Positions 1 through 10,207 are shown, counted from the first letter of the stretch. The stretch is 64,000 nt of DNA from Salinispora fenicalii (GCF_000514815.1 NZ_AZWQ01000008.1:238403-302402); one strand, 5' to 3'. The notes: a model not told the origin generated them from the letters alone. Numbers and translations: made by a program.

Positions 1-2285
1 GACCAGGTTTTGTGGTTGCGCTCTACTAGTCCGTCGTCATCGTTGTAGTGCCAGGCGACGTCGCCGTAGTAGGTGTAGGAATATGCGACCCGTGGACTGC
101 CCTGAGGCGGCGCGCCACCAGTGTTGTCGCTTTCATAGATGGTGGCCACCACGTACTTGTGGAACCAGTCGGTGACCGGGTTGGAGTAGCCCTCTGGTTC
201 CCAGATCACTGGGTAGCATCGACGGGTGTTGGTGTGAGGGGTGGGTTTGGTTTGACCGGCCTTGCAGTCCTGAGCCGAATAGTTGACGCTGATGGTCCCG
301 CCGGCTTCGTTGCGAATCTTCGCGATCCGCATCCAGTTCATCGCCGGAGCGAAATCGCCGATGGCGTCGACCCGGTTGGCTAACTGAACTGGGGTGAACT
401 CAAGGTCCGGAACGGAGATACTCCCCCCGGCGAGGCCGGTGTGGGAAAGCTTGTCGAGCCAGAGCCCGGCGCGGGTACCGTCGCCCGGGTCCGGGAACGT
501 GTGGGTAAGGGACCAGTGCTCAACGTTGCGATACCCCGTGCCATTGCGCACCTGAGTGGTAATGTCGGTAAGCCGCTTGGTGGACCAGAACGTGGGGAAA
601 AACTTGTCCGGACACGAGGCCGCCGAACATGCCATGTCCCACGGGGTGTCCGGCCAGTGCACCTCGTCACGGGTGGAACAGTTGGTCAGGCACCGATCGG
701 CGATGCCGAGATTCACCCGCATCGGCGCGTTCGTGTTCAGTGCAGAGTCGACACCGTTGATCTGACGGGTGCCGTAGTCGATTCGGGCGAGCCAACCGCC
801 ACGGTCATAGGTGGTGGCGTCGGCAGGGTTGAGGTTCCGGCCGTACTTGTTCGTTTCCCGCTCGTACCAGTAGGAAATGGAGTTACCTGAAGGATCAACG
901 ACGTAGTCGAGGTTCCATCGCCAGGCCTGCGTGCAGTCCGAGTCACTGAACGCCGCCGCATGGCAGGGTTCAGTGGGTTCGTTGCCGAAGACCGGCACCG
1001 TCAAGGTCGAGTTGGTGACTGGCTTGCCGGAGCTCCAACCCGGCAATTGGTTTCGACCAAACCAGTACTGGACGCCACTACTGGTCGTGATGACCCAGTG
1101 CTCACCGTTGTTGTCGCCATTGCTGGCGCCGGTCCTGCGTTCGATGCGCGAGCCGTCGTCGCCGCGCAGGTGCCACCGGTTCTGGGCCGCGTTGAAAATC
1201 AACTCGCCGGAGTTGCCTGTCAACGACAGGACCGCATTGTCGGTTTCCCAGCACAGATCGCCGGTCTTCTTGGTGTTGTTGGCCGAGCCGCCCATGTCTC
1301 GCGCACAGGGCTGGTATCGGCGCTCTATGAAGCCGCCGATCGAAGCATCAAAGCCTTCACCGATCCAGGAGGGCTGATTGTTTGAGGCGGCATGCTGCCC
1401 ATCGACCGACTGCGCGGAGTAGGAAAGCCCGAGTTGCGGGGAGGGTCCGCCCAGTGCCGGCGGTGTCCGCATAGGGTACGACCAGGTGAACGCACCCGTG
1501 TTACCACCGACGGACCAGGTCGCCGAGGGCTTCAACGAGGTGGCCGAATAGTCGCCGGCCGGACCACTCGCACCCGCGGTCACCGCCACCATCGTCGGTG
1601 TCGCGCTGAGCGACAGCTCGGCCGAGAGCGACTTCGCACGTAGGTCATTTCGTGAGGGCAACGGCGTGCCGGCGCATTCCGGCCGGTGCGGGGTGGTCAA
1701 GGCACACTCGGGCAACGAGACCAGCCGCAGTCGGCTGGACCAGTCAGCACCGTAGGCCGTGGCGAAGGATTCATAGCTGATAGTGACTGTGGAACTACTT
1801 GTGGTGCGAACACCGTCGGCTCTGGCAAGGCTGACCAGCACGCCGTCGACCCGAGCCTGCTGCGTGGCCGCCCGGTCGAGGATTTCGATCCGTACCTGCT
1901 GCGGCGCCGACGTCCGCGCTGCTGCCGACCCCGACGACACGCGCACCGGTACGCCTGTGTCCGTCTTTGCCTGAGCATCACCGGACAGCTCGACGACCTC
2001 GGTGCGCGGCGCTGGCCACACCGGCGCTGGTTTCGCTGTGGCAGCTGCCGGACGCGCGACCGGCTTCGGTGCAGGCGGCGACGCTGGCTCAACGACTGGC
2101 ACCGTCGGCACCGGTTTAGCCTGAGATGGGGTATAGGGCTTGACGGGCGCGGCTTGCGCGGGAGGTACGTAGAGCAGTCCGGCCGCCAGGATAGCGGTAA
2201 AACCCGCGGCCGAGGTTGAGTACCACCGGCCGCCGCGCCACCGACTGGTCACGCTTACTGAGCTTCGAGAGTCGACTGCGGACAT
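1..2285 (-). CDS. RHS/SpvB-type secreted protein, N-terminal part (3' end outside window)
   Basis: The frame is open from an ATG at 2285 to the left edge, so about 761 residues are visible and the C-terminus is missing. The ATG follows GGAG by 6 nt, and an in-frame TGA lies just upstream, which fixes the start. A signal peptide is visible (hydrophobic stretch around residues 28-45 ending in AQA). A Pro/Ala-rich linker follows, then a region with motifs such as SYSAQSVDG, WIGEGFD and YRNVEHWSL, typical of the N-terminal portion of actinomycete RHS-repeat wall proteins. In that family the RHS shell encloses a variable C-terminal toxin; here this part lies off the window, so a toxin role is inference. 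It lies 49 nt downstream of the giant LamG protein gene and is probably co-transcribed with it. Confidence 0.8.
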   Translation of the reverse strand, partial: MSAVDSRSSVSVTSRWRGGRWYSTSAAGFTAILAAGLLYVPPAQAAPVKPYTPSQAKPVPTVPVVEPASPPAPKPVARPAAATAKPAPVWPAPRTEVVELSGDAQAKTDTGVPVRVSSGSAAARTSAPQQVRIEILDRAATQQARVDGVLVSLARADGVRTTSSSTVTISYESFATAYGADWSSRLRLVSLPECALTTPHRPECAGTPLPSRNDLRAKSLSAELSLSATPTMVAVTAGASGPAGDYSATSLKPSATWSVGGNTGAFTWSYPMRTPPALGGPSPQLGLSYSAQSVDGQHAASNNQPSWIGEGFDASIGGFIERRYQPCARDMGGSANNTKKTGDLCWETDNAVLSLTGNSGELIFNAAQNRWHLRGDDGSRIERRTGASNGDNNGEHWVITTSSGVQYWFGRNQLPGWSSGKPVTNSTLTVPVFGNEPTEPCHAAAFSDSDCTQAWRWNLDYVVDPSGNSISYWYERETNKYGRNLNPADATTYDRGGWLARIDYGTRQINGVDSALNTNAPMRVNLGIADRCLTNCSTRDEVHWPDTPWDMACSAASCPDKFFPTFWSTKRLTDITTQVRNGTGYRNVEHWSLTHTFPDPGDGTRAGLWLDKLSHTGLAGGSISVPDLEFTPVQLANRVDAIGDFAPAMNWMRIAKIRNEAGGTISVNYSAQDCKAGQTKPTPHTNTRRCYPVIWEPEGYSNPVTDWFHKYVVATIYESDNTGGAPPQGSPRVAYSYTYYGDVAWHYNDDDGLVERNHKTW

Positions 2286-2334
2286 TTGCGTCTCCAAAGA
2301 TCACCAAGAAGGCGAGATCAGCCGGGCGGTGGCA

Positions 2335-5300
2335 TCAGGAAGTGGGCGGGTTGAATCGCAGGCCCAGTCCGGGCCGGAGGACGGGGTGGCGGTAGGTGTA
2401 CTGGATGGCGTGGGTCCCGTCGGCGTTTTCGATGCCGATGGTGGCGCCACCACCGCGTTCAAGGAACGTGCCATCGTTGTCGGCATAGGCGAAGCGGTAA
2501 TCGCCGGCCTCGTCAAGGATCACCTGGAACGTGACCCGGGTGAGGGGGTCCTCGTACGAGTGGACGTTGCGCCACTCGATAACGAACTGTCGGTCAGGGG
2601 CGTTGCCCCGTGTCGTGGTGCGGATGCTGGCGTCGTCGTCGACGACCCAGTCGTGCCAGAACGGGTAGAGGGCAGCGTTGGGTTCCTGCGGGCTGTCCGG
2701 CGATGGGATGGGCCAGGCGTCGGGCGCGGGCTCGCCGGGGTCGACGAAGCTGAGCACGCCGTTGGTGTCCACCCAGCCGGTGGAGTAGGTCTGCCCGTAG
2801 TGCGTGACCGGGAACGGCAGGGTGAGCGAGGTGTAGGCGTCATCGCCGGTGAGGGAGACCACGGTCGTGTCCGCGGGAATGTACGGCACGGGCTCTTCGG
2901 AGAAGATGTACCCGCCTCCGGTGGGGGTGGCGCTCAGGGGGTAGTCGGCGATGGCCTCGGTGTTGGTGCCGACTGTCACCTGTCGCACCTCGGACCCCGC
3001 GCAGGTGCCGCTGGTCGCCGTCGCGATCGCCGCCCAGGAGCCAGCCGGCACGTTACCCACCGTGTATGTGCCGTCGGTTGCGGTGGTAATCGACCTGTCG
3101 GCCACCACCACCGTCGCCCCGGCCACCGGGGCGCCCTGGCAGGTCACTGTTCCGGCTACGCTGCCCTGCCCGGGCGGGTTGGGGGTGAAGGTGACGCCCT
3201 GGCCGCTGGCCAGCCAGGCCTCGCGGTGCAGATATTGGAAGCCGATCGAGCCGTCAGCGTTTTCGATGCCCACCGTGGCCTCGCCGCCCTGCTCGACCGC
3301 CTTTTCCGGGTCGATGTCGGCGTAGGCGAGGGTTATATCACCCCCCTCGTCGAAGATGACTTCGAAAGTCGCGCGGATGGTGGGATCGCCGTAGAGGTGG
3401 ACGTTGCGCCACTCCACGATCCACTGCCGGTTCGGCGCGGTGCCGCTGATCTTCGTGGCGATCCGGGCCTGCGCGTCGACCACCCAGTCATCCCAGTGCA
3501 CATAGACCGTGGCGTTCGGTGAGCCCTCGCTCGCCGGTGACGGGATGGTGCCTGGTGCGGAACCGATCCACCCGAAGTAGGCCGGGTCCTTGAAGCTGAT
3601 CAGCCCGTTGGCACTGATCCAGGCCGAGGTGTGTGACTCGCCGTAGAGCTTGACGGGAAACGGTGGGTTCTTCTGCCACACCGTCTCGTCGCCCTGCCAT
3701 CCTTCCACGATGTCGCCGGGCACGAAGGTTTGCGCACCGGTGGTGCACTTGTAGCCGAACTCATCGCCGTCGACCATCAGTGACAGGTCCACGTCCAAGG
3801 TGCCGCCGGAGTGGTTGATGGTTTCGCGGGCGTACTGGCCCGTGCATCGGTTGTCCGCGATGGACGCGGCGACCTTGTACTCCCCGACCGGCACCGTGGT
3901 GAACTGGTAGCTGCCGTCCGCGCCGGTGGTGACGGTGCGATTGCCCGGGTTCAGGGTGACCGTCGCCCCAGCTATTGGTTTAGCGGTAACCGCCGTCGTG
4001 AGCACACCACTGACGGTGCCCGCCGGGGCCGGGGTGTAGGTGATCGAGGAGTTCGCAGTCAGCACCGCCTCGTGGAAGGTGTACAAGGCCGCGACCGTGC
4101 CCGACGCGTTTTCCAGCCCGACAGTCGACCCAGCACCCGTCTGAATCGGTGTGGACATCGCCCCGTAGTGGAATGCGATACGCCCGTCTTCGTGGAACAT
4201 CACCTCGAACGTGACCCGCTCGGTGTTAGTTGGGCGGAAGCCGACGTTACGCCACTCCACGACAAAGGACCGATTTGGAGCGGCGCCCAGGGTCTGTGTC
4301 CGTACGCTCGCCGATCCGTCAACCTCGAAGTCCTCCCAGAATGGGGCCACCACCGCGTTCGGCGCGGCCGCGGTCGGCATCGTCGGGTTGGCCCACGCAT
4401 CCACTGCGCCGTGAACAGCACCGAAACTGACCAGTCCGTTCGTGTGCACCCACCCGGAGGTGTAGGACTGACCGTGGAACTCGATCGGGAAGGGCAACGC
4501 CACCGATGTCGCCGCGTCGTCACCGGTCAACGCCAGCACGTTGGCCGCAGGAACGTAGCCCGATGGCCCTGTCCTGCATGCATAGCCCAAGCCGCCGTAG
4601 TCCGGGCCCAGCTGCAGATCGACGACAGCGTCAGCGGACAACTCCACCTGACGGGATGCCACCTCACCGCATCGACCGGCCATCTGCACCGACACGCCGT
4701 AACTGTCGGCCACCAGCCCCGTGAAGCTATACGCGCCCCCGCTACCCGTCGTAGCGGTCAAACCGCTCGGGTCGAGAGTGACCGCCGCGCCAACCACCGG
4801 TGCGCCCGTGGTGTCGGTCAACGTGCCGGACAGATCGTAGATCTTCGGTCCGCCGTCCACGTCCGGACGGGTGAAGGTGATCGCGATGCCGCTGCTGAGC
4901 ACCGGCTCGTCGATCGAGTAGGACAACCCGTCCTCACCCACGGCTGCCTCGATACCGACGATCGCGTTGCCGCCCTTCTCGGCAGCGCTATCGAGCTGGT
5001 CGTAGTTGGTGGTCACCGTGCCATCCGGTGCCAAGATCGCCTCGAAGGACAGTCGCTGCGCAGGGTTGGCCTTGCGGTGCACGTTGCGCCACTCGACCAC
5101 GAAACGCTGATCGTCACCGCTACCAACAGTGTCGGTCCGCACACTCGCCGCAGCATCTACCACCAGGTCATCCCAGAACGGAGCCACGATGGCGTTCGGC
5201 TCCGCCGGCGCCGGTAGCTGACCACCACCGGAATACGGGTGGGAGCCACCCGGATCGGTAAACGACAGCACCCCGTTGGTATCCACCCACGCGCTGCGGT

Positions 5301-8300
5301 AGAAGCCACCGTAGAACGGGAACGCGAACGGCAGCTGCACCGTGGCGACCGAATCATCACCCGTCAACGGCAACACGGCAGAGGCAGCCATGAAGGAGGC
5401 TGCCTGCTCACTGCAGGTATGACCAAGGTCGTCGCTGAACACCAGGAGGAAGATGTCCAGCACCTGACCGAGTCCGTCGACAACGACATCCTGGGTGAAC
5501 GCGGGCCCGCATCGGCCACCGTAGGTCACCGTGAGGGTGTACGAGCCGGGGGAAAGGCTACTGAACGAGTAGCTGCCATCCGCAGCCGTCGTGGTCTGAT
5601 ATCCGCCGGGCTGGAGTTCGACGACCGCGTCGGCCTGCGGCAGGAAGAACGGGTCGTACACGGTCCCGGACAGGCTCGCCGCCGGGGAGACAGTGAACTG
5701 CTCCTGGCTCATCCCACTGACCCGGTTACCGTCGTCCACAGCGACCGCGTACACCGGTCGCTCGCCCGTAGTGGTGCCCACATCGATGGTGATAGTCGCG
5801 GTGCCGCCCGCGGTGCCGGCATTCACGGTGCTACCCAGGCCGGTGCCGTCCACGCTGTACTTGAACGCCGTGACGTTCGTGTCACCACCGGCGTCGAAAG
5901 TCACCGTGAGTTGATCGCCGGCCGTTACCTCGTTCCCGTCCGGAAATGTGATCTTTGGTGGCAGTGGAACAGCAAGCTCCGCCAGGTTGGCCGCCGTCTC
6001 GGTGAAGTTGTACACCCGCACGTCATCGACGGTGCCGGTGAAGAAGCTGTCGGCGCTGCCGTTCCACGTGCGGCTACCGACCGCCACCTCGGCGGTGGCG
6101 TTGAAACCCCCGCCGAGCGTGGCGGTACCGCTCTGCGCCGCCCCATTGACGTACAGGGTCATCTTTTTGGTGGATGCGTCGTACACACCAGCAAGGTGCG
6201 TCCACTTCCCCGCCGTCGGCGCCGCGTCGGACAGTACGCTGTACAGCGCCGGATCATCGGTGTCCGCCCCGGCCATCGCGAAGCGCCAGCGCTGACTGCT
6301 ACCGGCATAGCCCAGCTGGTACGCCGAGGTCCTGGACCCGCTGGCACTCACCACCGTCTGCACCCCGCCACCCTCTGTCGAGGTGATCTTCACCCACGCG
6401 GCGACGGTAAAGTCGGCGTCGGTACGGACCGGGGTGGAAACCTGAGTGTCCGGGTGAGGACTGTTGACCGGGCCGGACATGACCGCCGCCGTACCACCCG
6501 GCAATGACAGGGCGGTGCCAATCCCGGACCGTCCCGCGACCCAACTGGCCGAGCCCCCGACAGTCAGGGAGTTTCCGTGGCCAGCGGCATCTGTCGCCGT
6601 GGAACCGTCACCGTCTTCGAAAGTCCATTCCGCCGCCGGGCCGGACCCGGCGCGAACGCTGAACGTATATGTCACCGGGGTAGAGAATCGGCCCGCGTGA
6701 TCCTTCGACCACACGTAGAGCCGGTTGATCCCGTCATGCAACGGAGCCAACGACACCGTCGCTCCATGGTCGCTGCTGCGAGCCGCAACAGTCTTCGCCC
6801 CGTTCAGCACCCCGGAGTCCAGGCTGTAGGCATACTCCTTGACCTCGTACGGCCGAGTCGCCGGCGGATCGATGGCGAACGTACCTGAGATACCGACGCC
6901 ACCCCGCGGAGTGCCGTCATCAACATAGTAGCCGGAGTTTACATTCGTCGATGGCGATGGGGGTGTCGAATCCACCGTAAACTCACAGGTACCCGACCAC
7001 GTGCCGTGATCGGAACCGTCCCAGGTCCGGGCCTGCCACACATAACTTCTCCCGTCAGTCAACCGACCGGACGGGATCTTTTTCGATACCGTCGACGAGT
7101 TGCCCGCGGCCTGCGAAACCTTGTTCGACTCGCTTCGCGATCCACCCACCGGCCACCAGTAGAACCAGGTGGTCAAGGACTGCTGCGACGAGTCCGGATC
7201 AGACTGCTTAGCCGACAACGTCGGCGTCGTGGTCAACACATACGGCCGCGCTGAACCCGTGGCGCATACCTTACCGTCGGACTTCCGCGTCGACGGAGCA
7301 TTCGGCAACGTATTGTAGGTGATCGCCAACTTCGGTGAAGCATGATTGAACCGTTTCCACTGACTCAGCGTTCCCTCGTTGACCGCTCGCAAGCCAACAG
7401 TCAACGTCGACCACCCACTCGCCGCCGCCTTCGCCACCATTGAGGTTACATTGAACTCAATCGTCCCCGTACCCAAACATCCGTGTGCCGCGCCGCGCTT
7501 ACGATTACCCAAAGCCTGAGCGGTGTAACTGCTGTACCATGTCGGCTGCTTGTTCCACGTCGTACCCGATGAGATCGACCCCGTCATCCACAGCTTCGCA
7601 TTCGACTTAGGGCTACAGGTCCATGCCCACCGCTGCTCGATCCGGAACTCCGCCTTCAGGATTCGCTTGCCCCGCACCGCCGACGTGTTCATTCGGAACA
7701 GCGACCGAATGATGTAGTCAGCGCAACCGGAGCAGTCCTCGGTGCGACCCGAACCCGCTGACCCATATGTCGAACCGTTGTTCAGCGCCGACGAGTTCTG
7801 CCAGAACGAACTCGACTTGTACTTACTCCACACCGACGTCCACGCATTGCCCGAGATCCCACCGGTCCACGACGGATCAATGAACACCGGTAGCTTCGTG
7901 TCCGGATCCGCCAGGAGCGTCTTATCGGGAACCAGCGTCATCGTCTCACCCTCAACGCGGACCGGCATCACGGCCTGACGAGCCTTTTCCGGCACCGCCT
8001 TTCGGCCCGCGGCCGCCCCGTCGACCCGTACCCCCGGCGTGACCAAGGCCGCCGCCGTGGGCTTGCGCGTTACGGTGGCAGACGTCCCACCCTTGTCCCC
8101 CGCAGCGGCGGGAGCAACACCGCTATCCGTGCCCGACGAATCCCACATCAACGGCGCCGGGGCCGCGAAAACCGTGCCGCCCTCGGCGTCACGGGCAGCC
8201 AACCCACCGCCAGCCGCGGCTGACACCGTCACACCCTTCGTTGCCACTCCAAACTTCAGTGACGCCAACCTCGGGTCCGCCGCAGCCGCACGCGAACGCA

Positions 8301-8859
8301 CCACCAACACCTGCGAAAACCCGAGAGGTTCCGCGGTTACTTGAAGATCCACATCCGGAAACACGTCGCGATACGTCGCGGTATTACCCTTCAAAACCGG
8401 CGCGGGTAGCGTGTCAGGCCACGACAACGCCAACTCCCGAGAACCGTCCCGCAGTCGCACAAATGGACCGTCTCCCGCACCTGAGAACACGATCGGCAGC
8501 ACCGTTGCCCGGGGCGACACACCCTCCGGCGTCACCTTCAACGTCGTGTCAACCGGAACCCACGAATCGCCCTTACGCACCCTCGTCGGCTCGATCGTCT
8601 GCTCCACCGTCCGGGAGTCATCGGCATTAAGAAACGTCTGCGACCACTCTGTTCGCTCAGACAGAAGCTCCACCCGCCGACCACACACCTGCACCATACG
8701 CCGCGCGGCCACCACGTCCGACTGCTCGTCAACACACGCCGAGGCCGCCGCCGGCGCCGCTGCAGCCCTAACGGGAACCCCCACGCCCGTCATCGCCACA
8801 ATCGTGGCCACCAGCACCGACAACCATCGCCGCCATGCCCGCACACCGAAAGCAGTCAC
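2335..8859 (-). CDS. Giant secreted DNRLRE/LamG protein with four tandem C-terminal modules
   Basis: About 2174 residues. The frame extends to GTG 8889, but a good promoter (8893-8921) predicts transcription starting near 8886, so GTG 8859, preceded by GGGGG, is preferred. Order of parts: signal peptide (first ~40 residues); an N-terminal domain common in actinomycete LamG proteins; a DNRLRE-like domain (around residues 330-520, containing FIDPSWTGG and TTWNKQP); Ig/fibronectin-like segments; a LamG jellyroll around residues 745-930; then four copies of a carboxypeptidase-regulatory-like beta sandwich plus a domain marked by LTGDD, LPFPF-x-YG, W-V-x-TNG-x-x-SF and VVEWRNV. The copies recur every 275-282 residues (about 5391, 4565, 3725 and 2880 in DNA coordinates). 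It probably acts outside the cell in adhesion or as a partner of the downstream RHS protein. No catalytic domain was recognised. Confidence 0.85.
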   Translation of the reverse strand: MTAFGVRAWRRWLSVLVATIVAMTGVGVPVRAAAAPAAASACVDEQSDVVAARRMVQVCGRRVELLSERTEWSQTFLNADDSRTVEQTIEPTRVRKGDSWVPVDTTLKVTPEGVSPRATVLPIVFSGAGDGPFVRLRDGSRELALSWPDTLPAPVLKGNTATYRDVFPDVDLQVTAEPLGFSQVLVVRSRAAAADPRLASLKFGVATKGVTVSAAAGGGLAARDAEGGTVFAAPAPLMWDSSGTDSGVAPAAAGDKGGTSATVTRKPTAAALVTPGVRVDGAAAGRKAVPEKARQAVMPVRVEGETMTLVPDKTLLADPDTKLPVFIDPSWTGGISGNAWTSVWSKYKSSSFWQNSSALNNGSTYGSAGSGRTEDCSGCADYIIRSLFRMNTSAVRGKRILKAEFRIEQRWAWTCSPKSNAKLWMTGSISSGTTWNKQPTWYSSYTAQALGNRKRGAAHGCLGTGTIEFNVTSMVAKAAASGWSTLTVGLRAVNEGTLSQWKRFNHASPKLAITYNTLPNAPSTRKSDGKVCATGSARPYVLTTTPTLSAKQSDPDSSQQSLTTWFYWWPVGGSRSESNKVSQAAGNSSTVSKKIPSGRLTDGRSYVWQARTWDGSDHGTWSGTCEFTVDSTPPSPSTNVNSGYYVDDGTPRGGVGISGTFAIDPPATRPYEVKEYAYSLDSGVLNGAKTVAARSSDHGATVSLAPLHDGINRLYVWSKDHAGRFSTPVTYTFSVRAGSGPAAEWTFEDGDGSTATDAAGHGNSLTVGGSASWVAGRSGIGTALSLPGGTAAVMSGPVNSPHPDTQVSTPVRTDADFTVAAWVKITSTEGGGVQTVVSASGSRTSAYQLGYAGSSQRWRFAMAGADTDDPALYSVLSDAAPTAGKWTHLAGVYDASTKKMTLYVNGAAQSGTATLGGGFNATAEVAVGSRTWNGSADSFFTGTVDDVRVYNFTETAANLAELAVPLPPKITFPDGNEVTAGDQLTVTFDAGGDTNVTAFKYSVDGTGLGSTVNAGTAGGTATITIDVGTTTGERPVYAVAVDDGNRVSGMSQEQFTVSPAASLSGTVYDPFFLPQADAVVELQPGGYQTTTAADGSYSFSSLSPGSYTLTVTYGGRCGPAFTQDVVVDGLGQVLDIFLLVFSDDLGHTCSEQAASFMAASAVLPLTGDDSVATVQLPFAFPFYGGFYRSAWVDTNGVLSFTDPGGSHPYSGGGQLPAPAEPNAIVAPFWDDLVVDAAASVRTDTVGSGDDQRFVVEWRNVHRKANPAQRLSFEAILAPDGTVTTNYDQLDSAAEKGGNAIVGIEAAVGEDGLSYSIDEPVLSSGIAITFTRPDVDGGPKIYDLSGTLTDTTGAPVVGAAVTLDPSGLTATTGSGGAYSFTGLVADSYGVSVQMAGRCGEVASRQVELSADAVVDLQLGPDYGGLGYACRTGPSGYVPAANVLALTGDDAATSVALPFPIEFHGQSYTSGWVHTNGLVSFGAVHGAVDAWANPTMPTAAAPNAVVAPFWEDFEVDGSASVRTQTLGAAPNRSFVVEWRNVGFRPTNTERVTFEVMFHEDGRIAFHYGAMSTPIQTGAGSTVGLENASGTVAALYTFHEAVLTANSSITYTPAPAGTVSGVLTTAVTAKPIAGATVTLNPGNRTVTTGADGSYQFTTVPVGEYKVAASIADNRCTGQYARETINHSGGTLDVDLSLMVDGDEFGYKCTTGAQTFVPGDIVEGWQGDETVWQKNPPFPVKLYGESHTSAWISANGLISFKDPAYFGWIGSAPGTIPSPASEGSPNATVYVHWDDWVVDAQARIATKISGTAPNRQWIVEWRNVHLYGDPTIRATFEVIFDEGGDITLAYADIDPEKAVEQGGEATVGIENADGSIGFQYLHREAWLASGQGVTFTPNPPGQGSVAGTVTCQGAPVAGATVVVADRSITTATDGTYTVGNVPAGSWAAIATATSGTCAGSEVRQVTVGTNTEAIADYPLSATPTGGGYIFSEEPVPYIPADTTVVSLTGDDAYTSLTLPFPVTHYGQTYSTGWVDTNGVLSFVDPGEPAPDAWPIPSPDSPQEPNAALYPFWHDWVVDDDASIRTTTRGNAPDRQFVIEWRNVHSYEDPLTRVTFQVILDEAGDYRFAYADNDGTFLERGGGATIGIENADGTHAIQYTYRHPVLRPGLGLRFNPPTS
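2870..5400 (-). repeat. Four ~840-bp diverged coding repeats
   Basis: Each unit codes for a beta-sandwich insert and a TNG/WRNV domain. Unit starts, judged by the LTGDD-like motif, lie near 5391, 4565, 3725 and 2880, giving spacings of 826, 840 and 845 bp. Copy 3 is the most diverged: LTGDD is replaced by WQGDE and TNG by ANG. The copies differ enough to be old duplications, not recent slippage. Confidence 0.75.
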
Positions 8860-8892
8860 CCGGCACCCCCGTCGCTCGAACAAGACCACCGA

Positions 8893-8921
8893 ACCGTAGA
8901 TCTCTCACAAGTCAATGTAAA
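8893..8921 (-). promoter_or_regulatory. Predicted sigma-70-type promoter of the giant surface protein gene
   Basis: On the minus strand TTTACA (8921-8916) and TACGGT (8898-8893) are separated by exactly 17 nt. Transcription would begin near 8886, which excludes GTG 8889 as the start codon and favours GTG 8859. Confidence 0.55.
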
Positions 8922-9468
8922 GAAGTATCACGCATTGTGAACTACAAAAAAGACAAACTCGGACCAAATCTCACACTCCACTTTCCACACCCAAAAGGAG
9001 TGATTCAATTTTTATGTACAGTTCTTCCGAATTTCGGATTCCCTCCCAGACCCAGCGCGTTCGCAGTCCCACCACAAATAGACATAAGGCACATAGATGC
9101 GGTTTACGAACCCCCGACAGTCGTAATCCCACAAAGCCGATGAAATGAGAGTGTGGCATCTTCCGTTGATTGGCCGGTGGGTGTCGGAGGATCCGTCCGC
9201 CGTGGCAATCAGGCCAGTGAAGGTCTCTTCCTGCCGTTTACCGCCGTACTCCGTGATTGCAGGACGGAGGGGTGTCAGGCGGGGGCAATCTCGCCTTGGG
9301 TCAGCTACGGTATTTGGCTGGCGGCGTCAGGAACGCACGCCCTCTTCCGTCTGGCAATGGCTTCCGGTCCTCCAGGGCCCGCACTTCGTCTACGGACAGG
9401 AAACCGGCCTCAATGCCGGTGCGGTAGACCTGGTACCGCTCCACGGTCCTAACGCGGAGTCTCACGGG
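8922..9468. other. AT-rich intergenic stretch and degenerate DNA upstream of the integrase remnant
   Basis: The first ~230 bases are markedly richer in A/T than the rest of the window, including runs such as CAATTTTTATGTACAG. No convincing gene is present. From about 9145 a plus-strand frame is open, but its first ~110 codons do not resemble a protein family; they are probably decayed integrase N-terminal sequence. Confidence 0.5.
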
Positions 9469-9738
9469 GGCTGGATCGAGCCAGACCGGCTGACAGACCG
9501 GTTTGAACGGCTAGTCCGGAGGGCTGGCCCACCGCCGATCCGACTGCACGACCTACGCCACGGTGCGGCAACGATCGCGCTCGCGGCGGGAGTCGACCGG
9601 AAGGTACAGGAGATGCTGGGCCACGTGTCCATCGGACTCACGTCAGACACCTACACCTCGGTCCTACCTGAGGTAGCGCACGATGCGGCGGAAGCCGCCG
9701 CGCGTCTGGCGCCCCGGCAGAAGCGCTCCCGGGCTCAC
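9469..9738 (+). pseudogene. Tyrosine recombinase (phage/ICE integrase) C-terminal remnant
   Basis: Only the C-terminal ~90 residues of a tyrosine integrase are recognisable: the HDLRHGAAT box with the second catalytic Arg and its His, then LGHVSIG, and the nucleophile Tyr in SDTYTSVLPEVAH. The core-binding domain, the N-terminal arm-binding domain and the first catalytic Arg are absent. The frame stays open on both sides (9145-10284), but the flanking translation is unlike an integrase. The sequence of the family suggests an actinomycete plasmid or ICE integrase. It is almost certainly inactive and marks past mobile-element activity beside the accessory cluster to its right. Confidence 0.8.
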
Positions 9739-9991
9739 GCGAGCCTAGGAATTCGACCAGCACCGATCACGCCAACCGGCACACCGGCCGGCCCGAGGAC
9801 GGATCGGGGCAGCAACGAGCCGACACGACCACCAGTGAGGTTGTTGTCGCGGCAGCAGGAACAGCGGTCGCAGTTGTGGAGGGAGCGGGCGGCAGCGGGC
9901 TCGCTCAGCCTGAGAACAGCTACTCCGGGAACCGTCGACAGCACGACGGCCCGGTGGGGCATCGACTCAACCCGCCGGAGAAAGATCCTTC

Positions 9992-10207
9992 ATGACGACT
10001 CCCCTGTCACTCGACACCATCGACCACCCGCCCACTCCCAAGCCTCCAACGACCGGCGACGCTCCCGAAGGAGCGCCACCACCCCGGCCGATCGAACATG
10101 GCGGGCAGACCGTCACGCGGTCACGTTCGTATCAGTACGCCTCCGCCGGCAGCACCCTGTCAACCAACATCACCGGCAGTCGATCACGACTCTTCAGAAC
10201 CCATTAG
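9992..10207 (+). CDS. Possible 71-residue Pro/Thr-rich protein
   Basis: An ATG with GGAGAAAG eight bases upstream opens a 71-codon frame. The product starts MTTPLSLDTIDHPPTPKPP, is rich in Pro, Thr and Ser, and has no recognisable domain. Third-position GC is only moderate for this genome, which weakens the case. It follows the integrase remnant and could be a degenerate fragment or a small accessory protein. No function is proposed. Confidence 0.3.
   Translation: MTTPLSLDTIDHPPTPKPPTTGDAPEGAPPPRPIEHGGQTVTRSRSYQYASAGSTLSTNITGSRSRLFRTH

Noticed and set aside
3811..5217. Long plus-strand open frame opposite the giant surface protein gene
   Set aside because: It is an antisense shadow: no signal, no domain, and the minus frame shows clear repeated domains.
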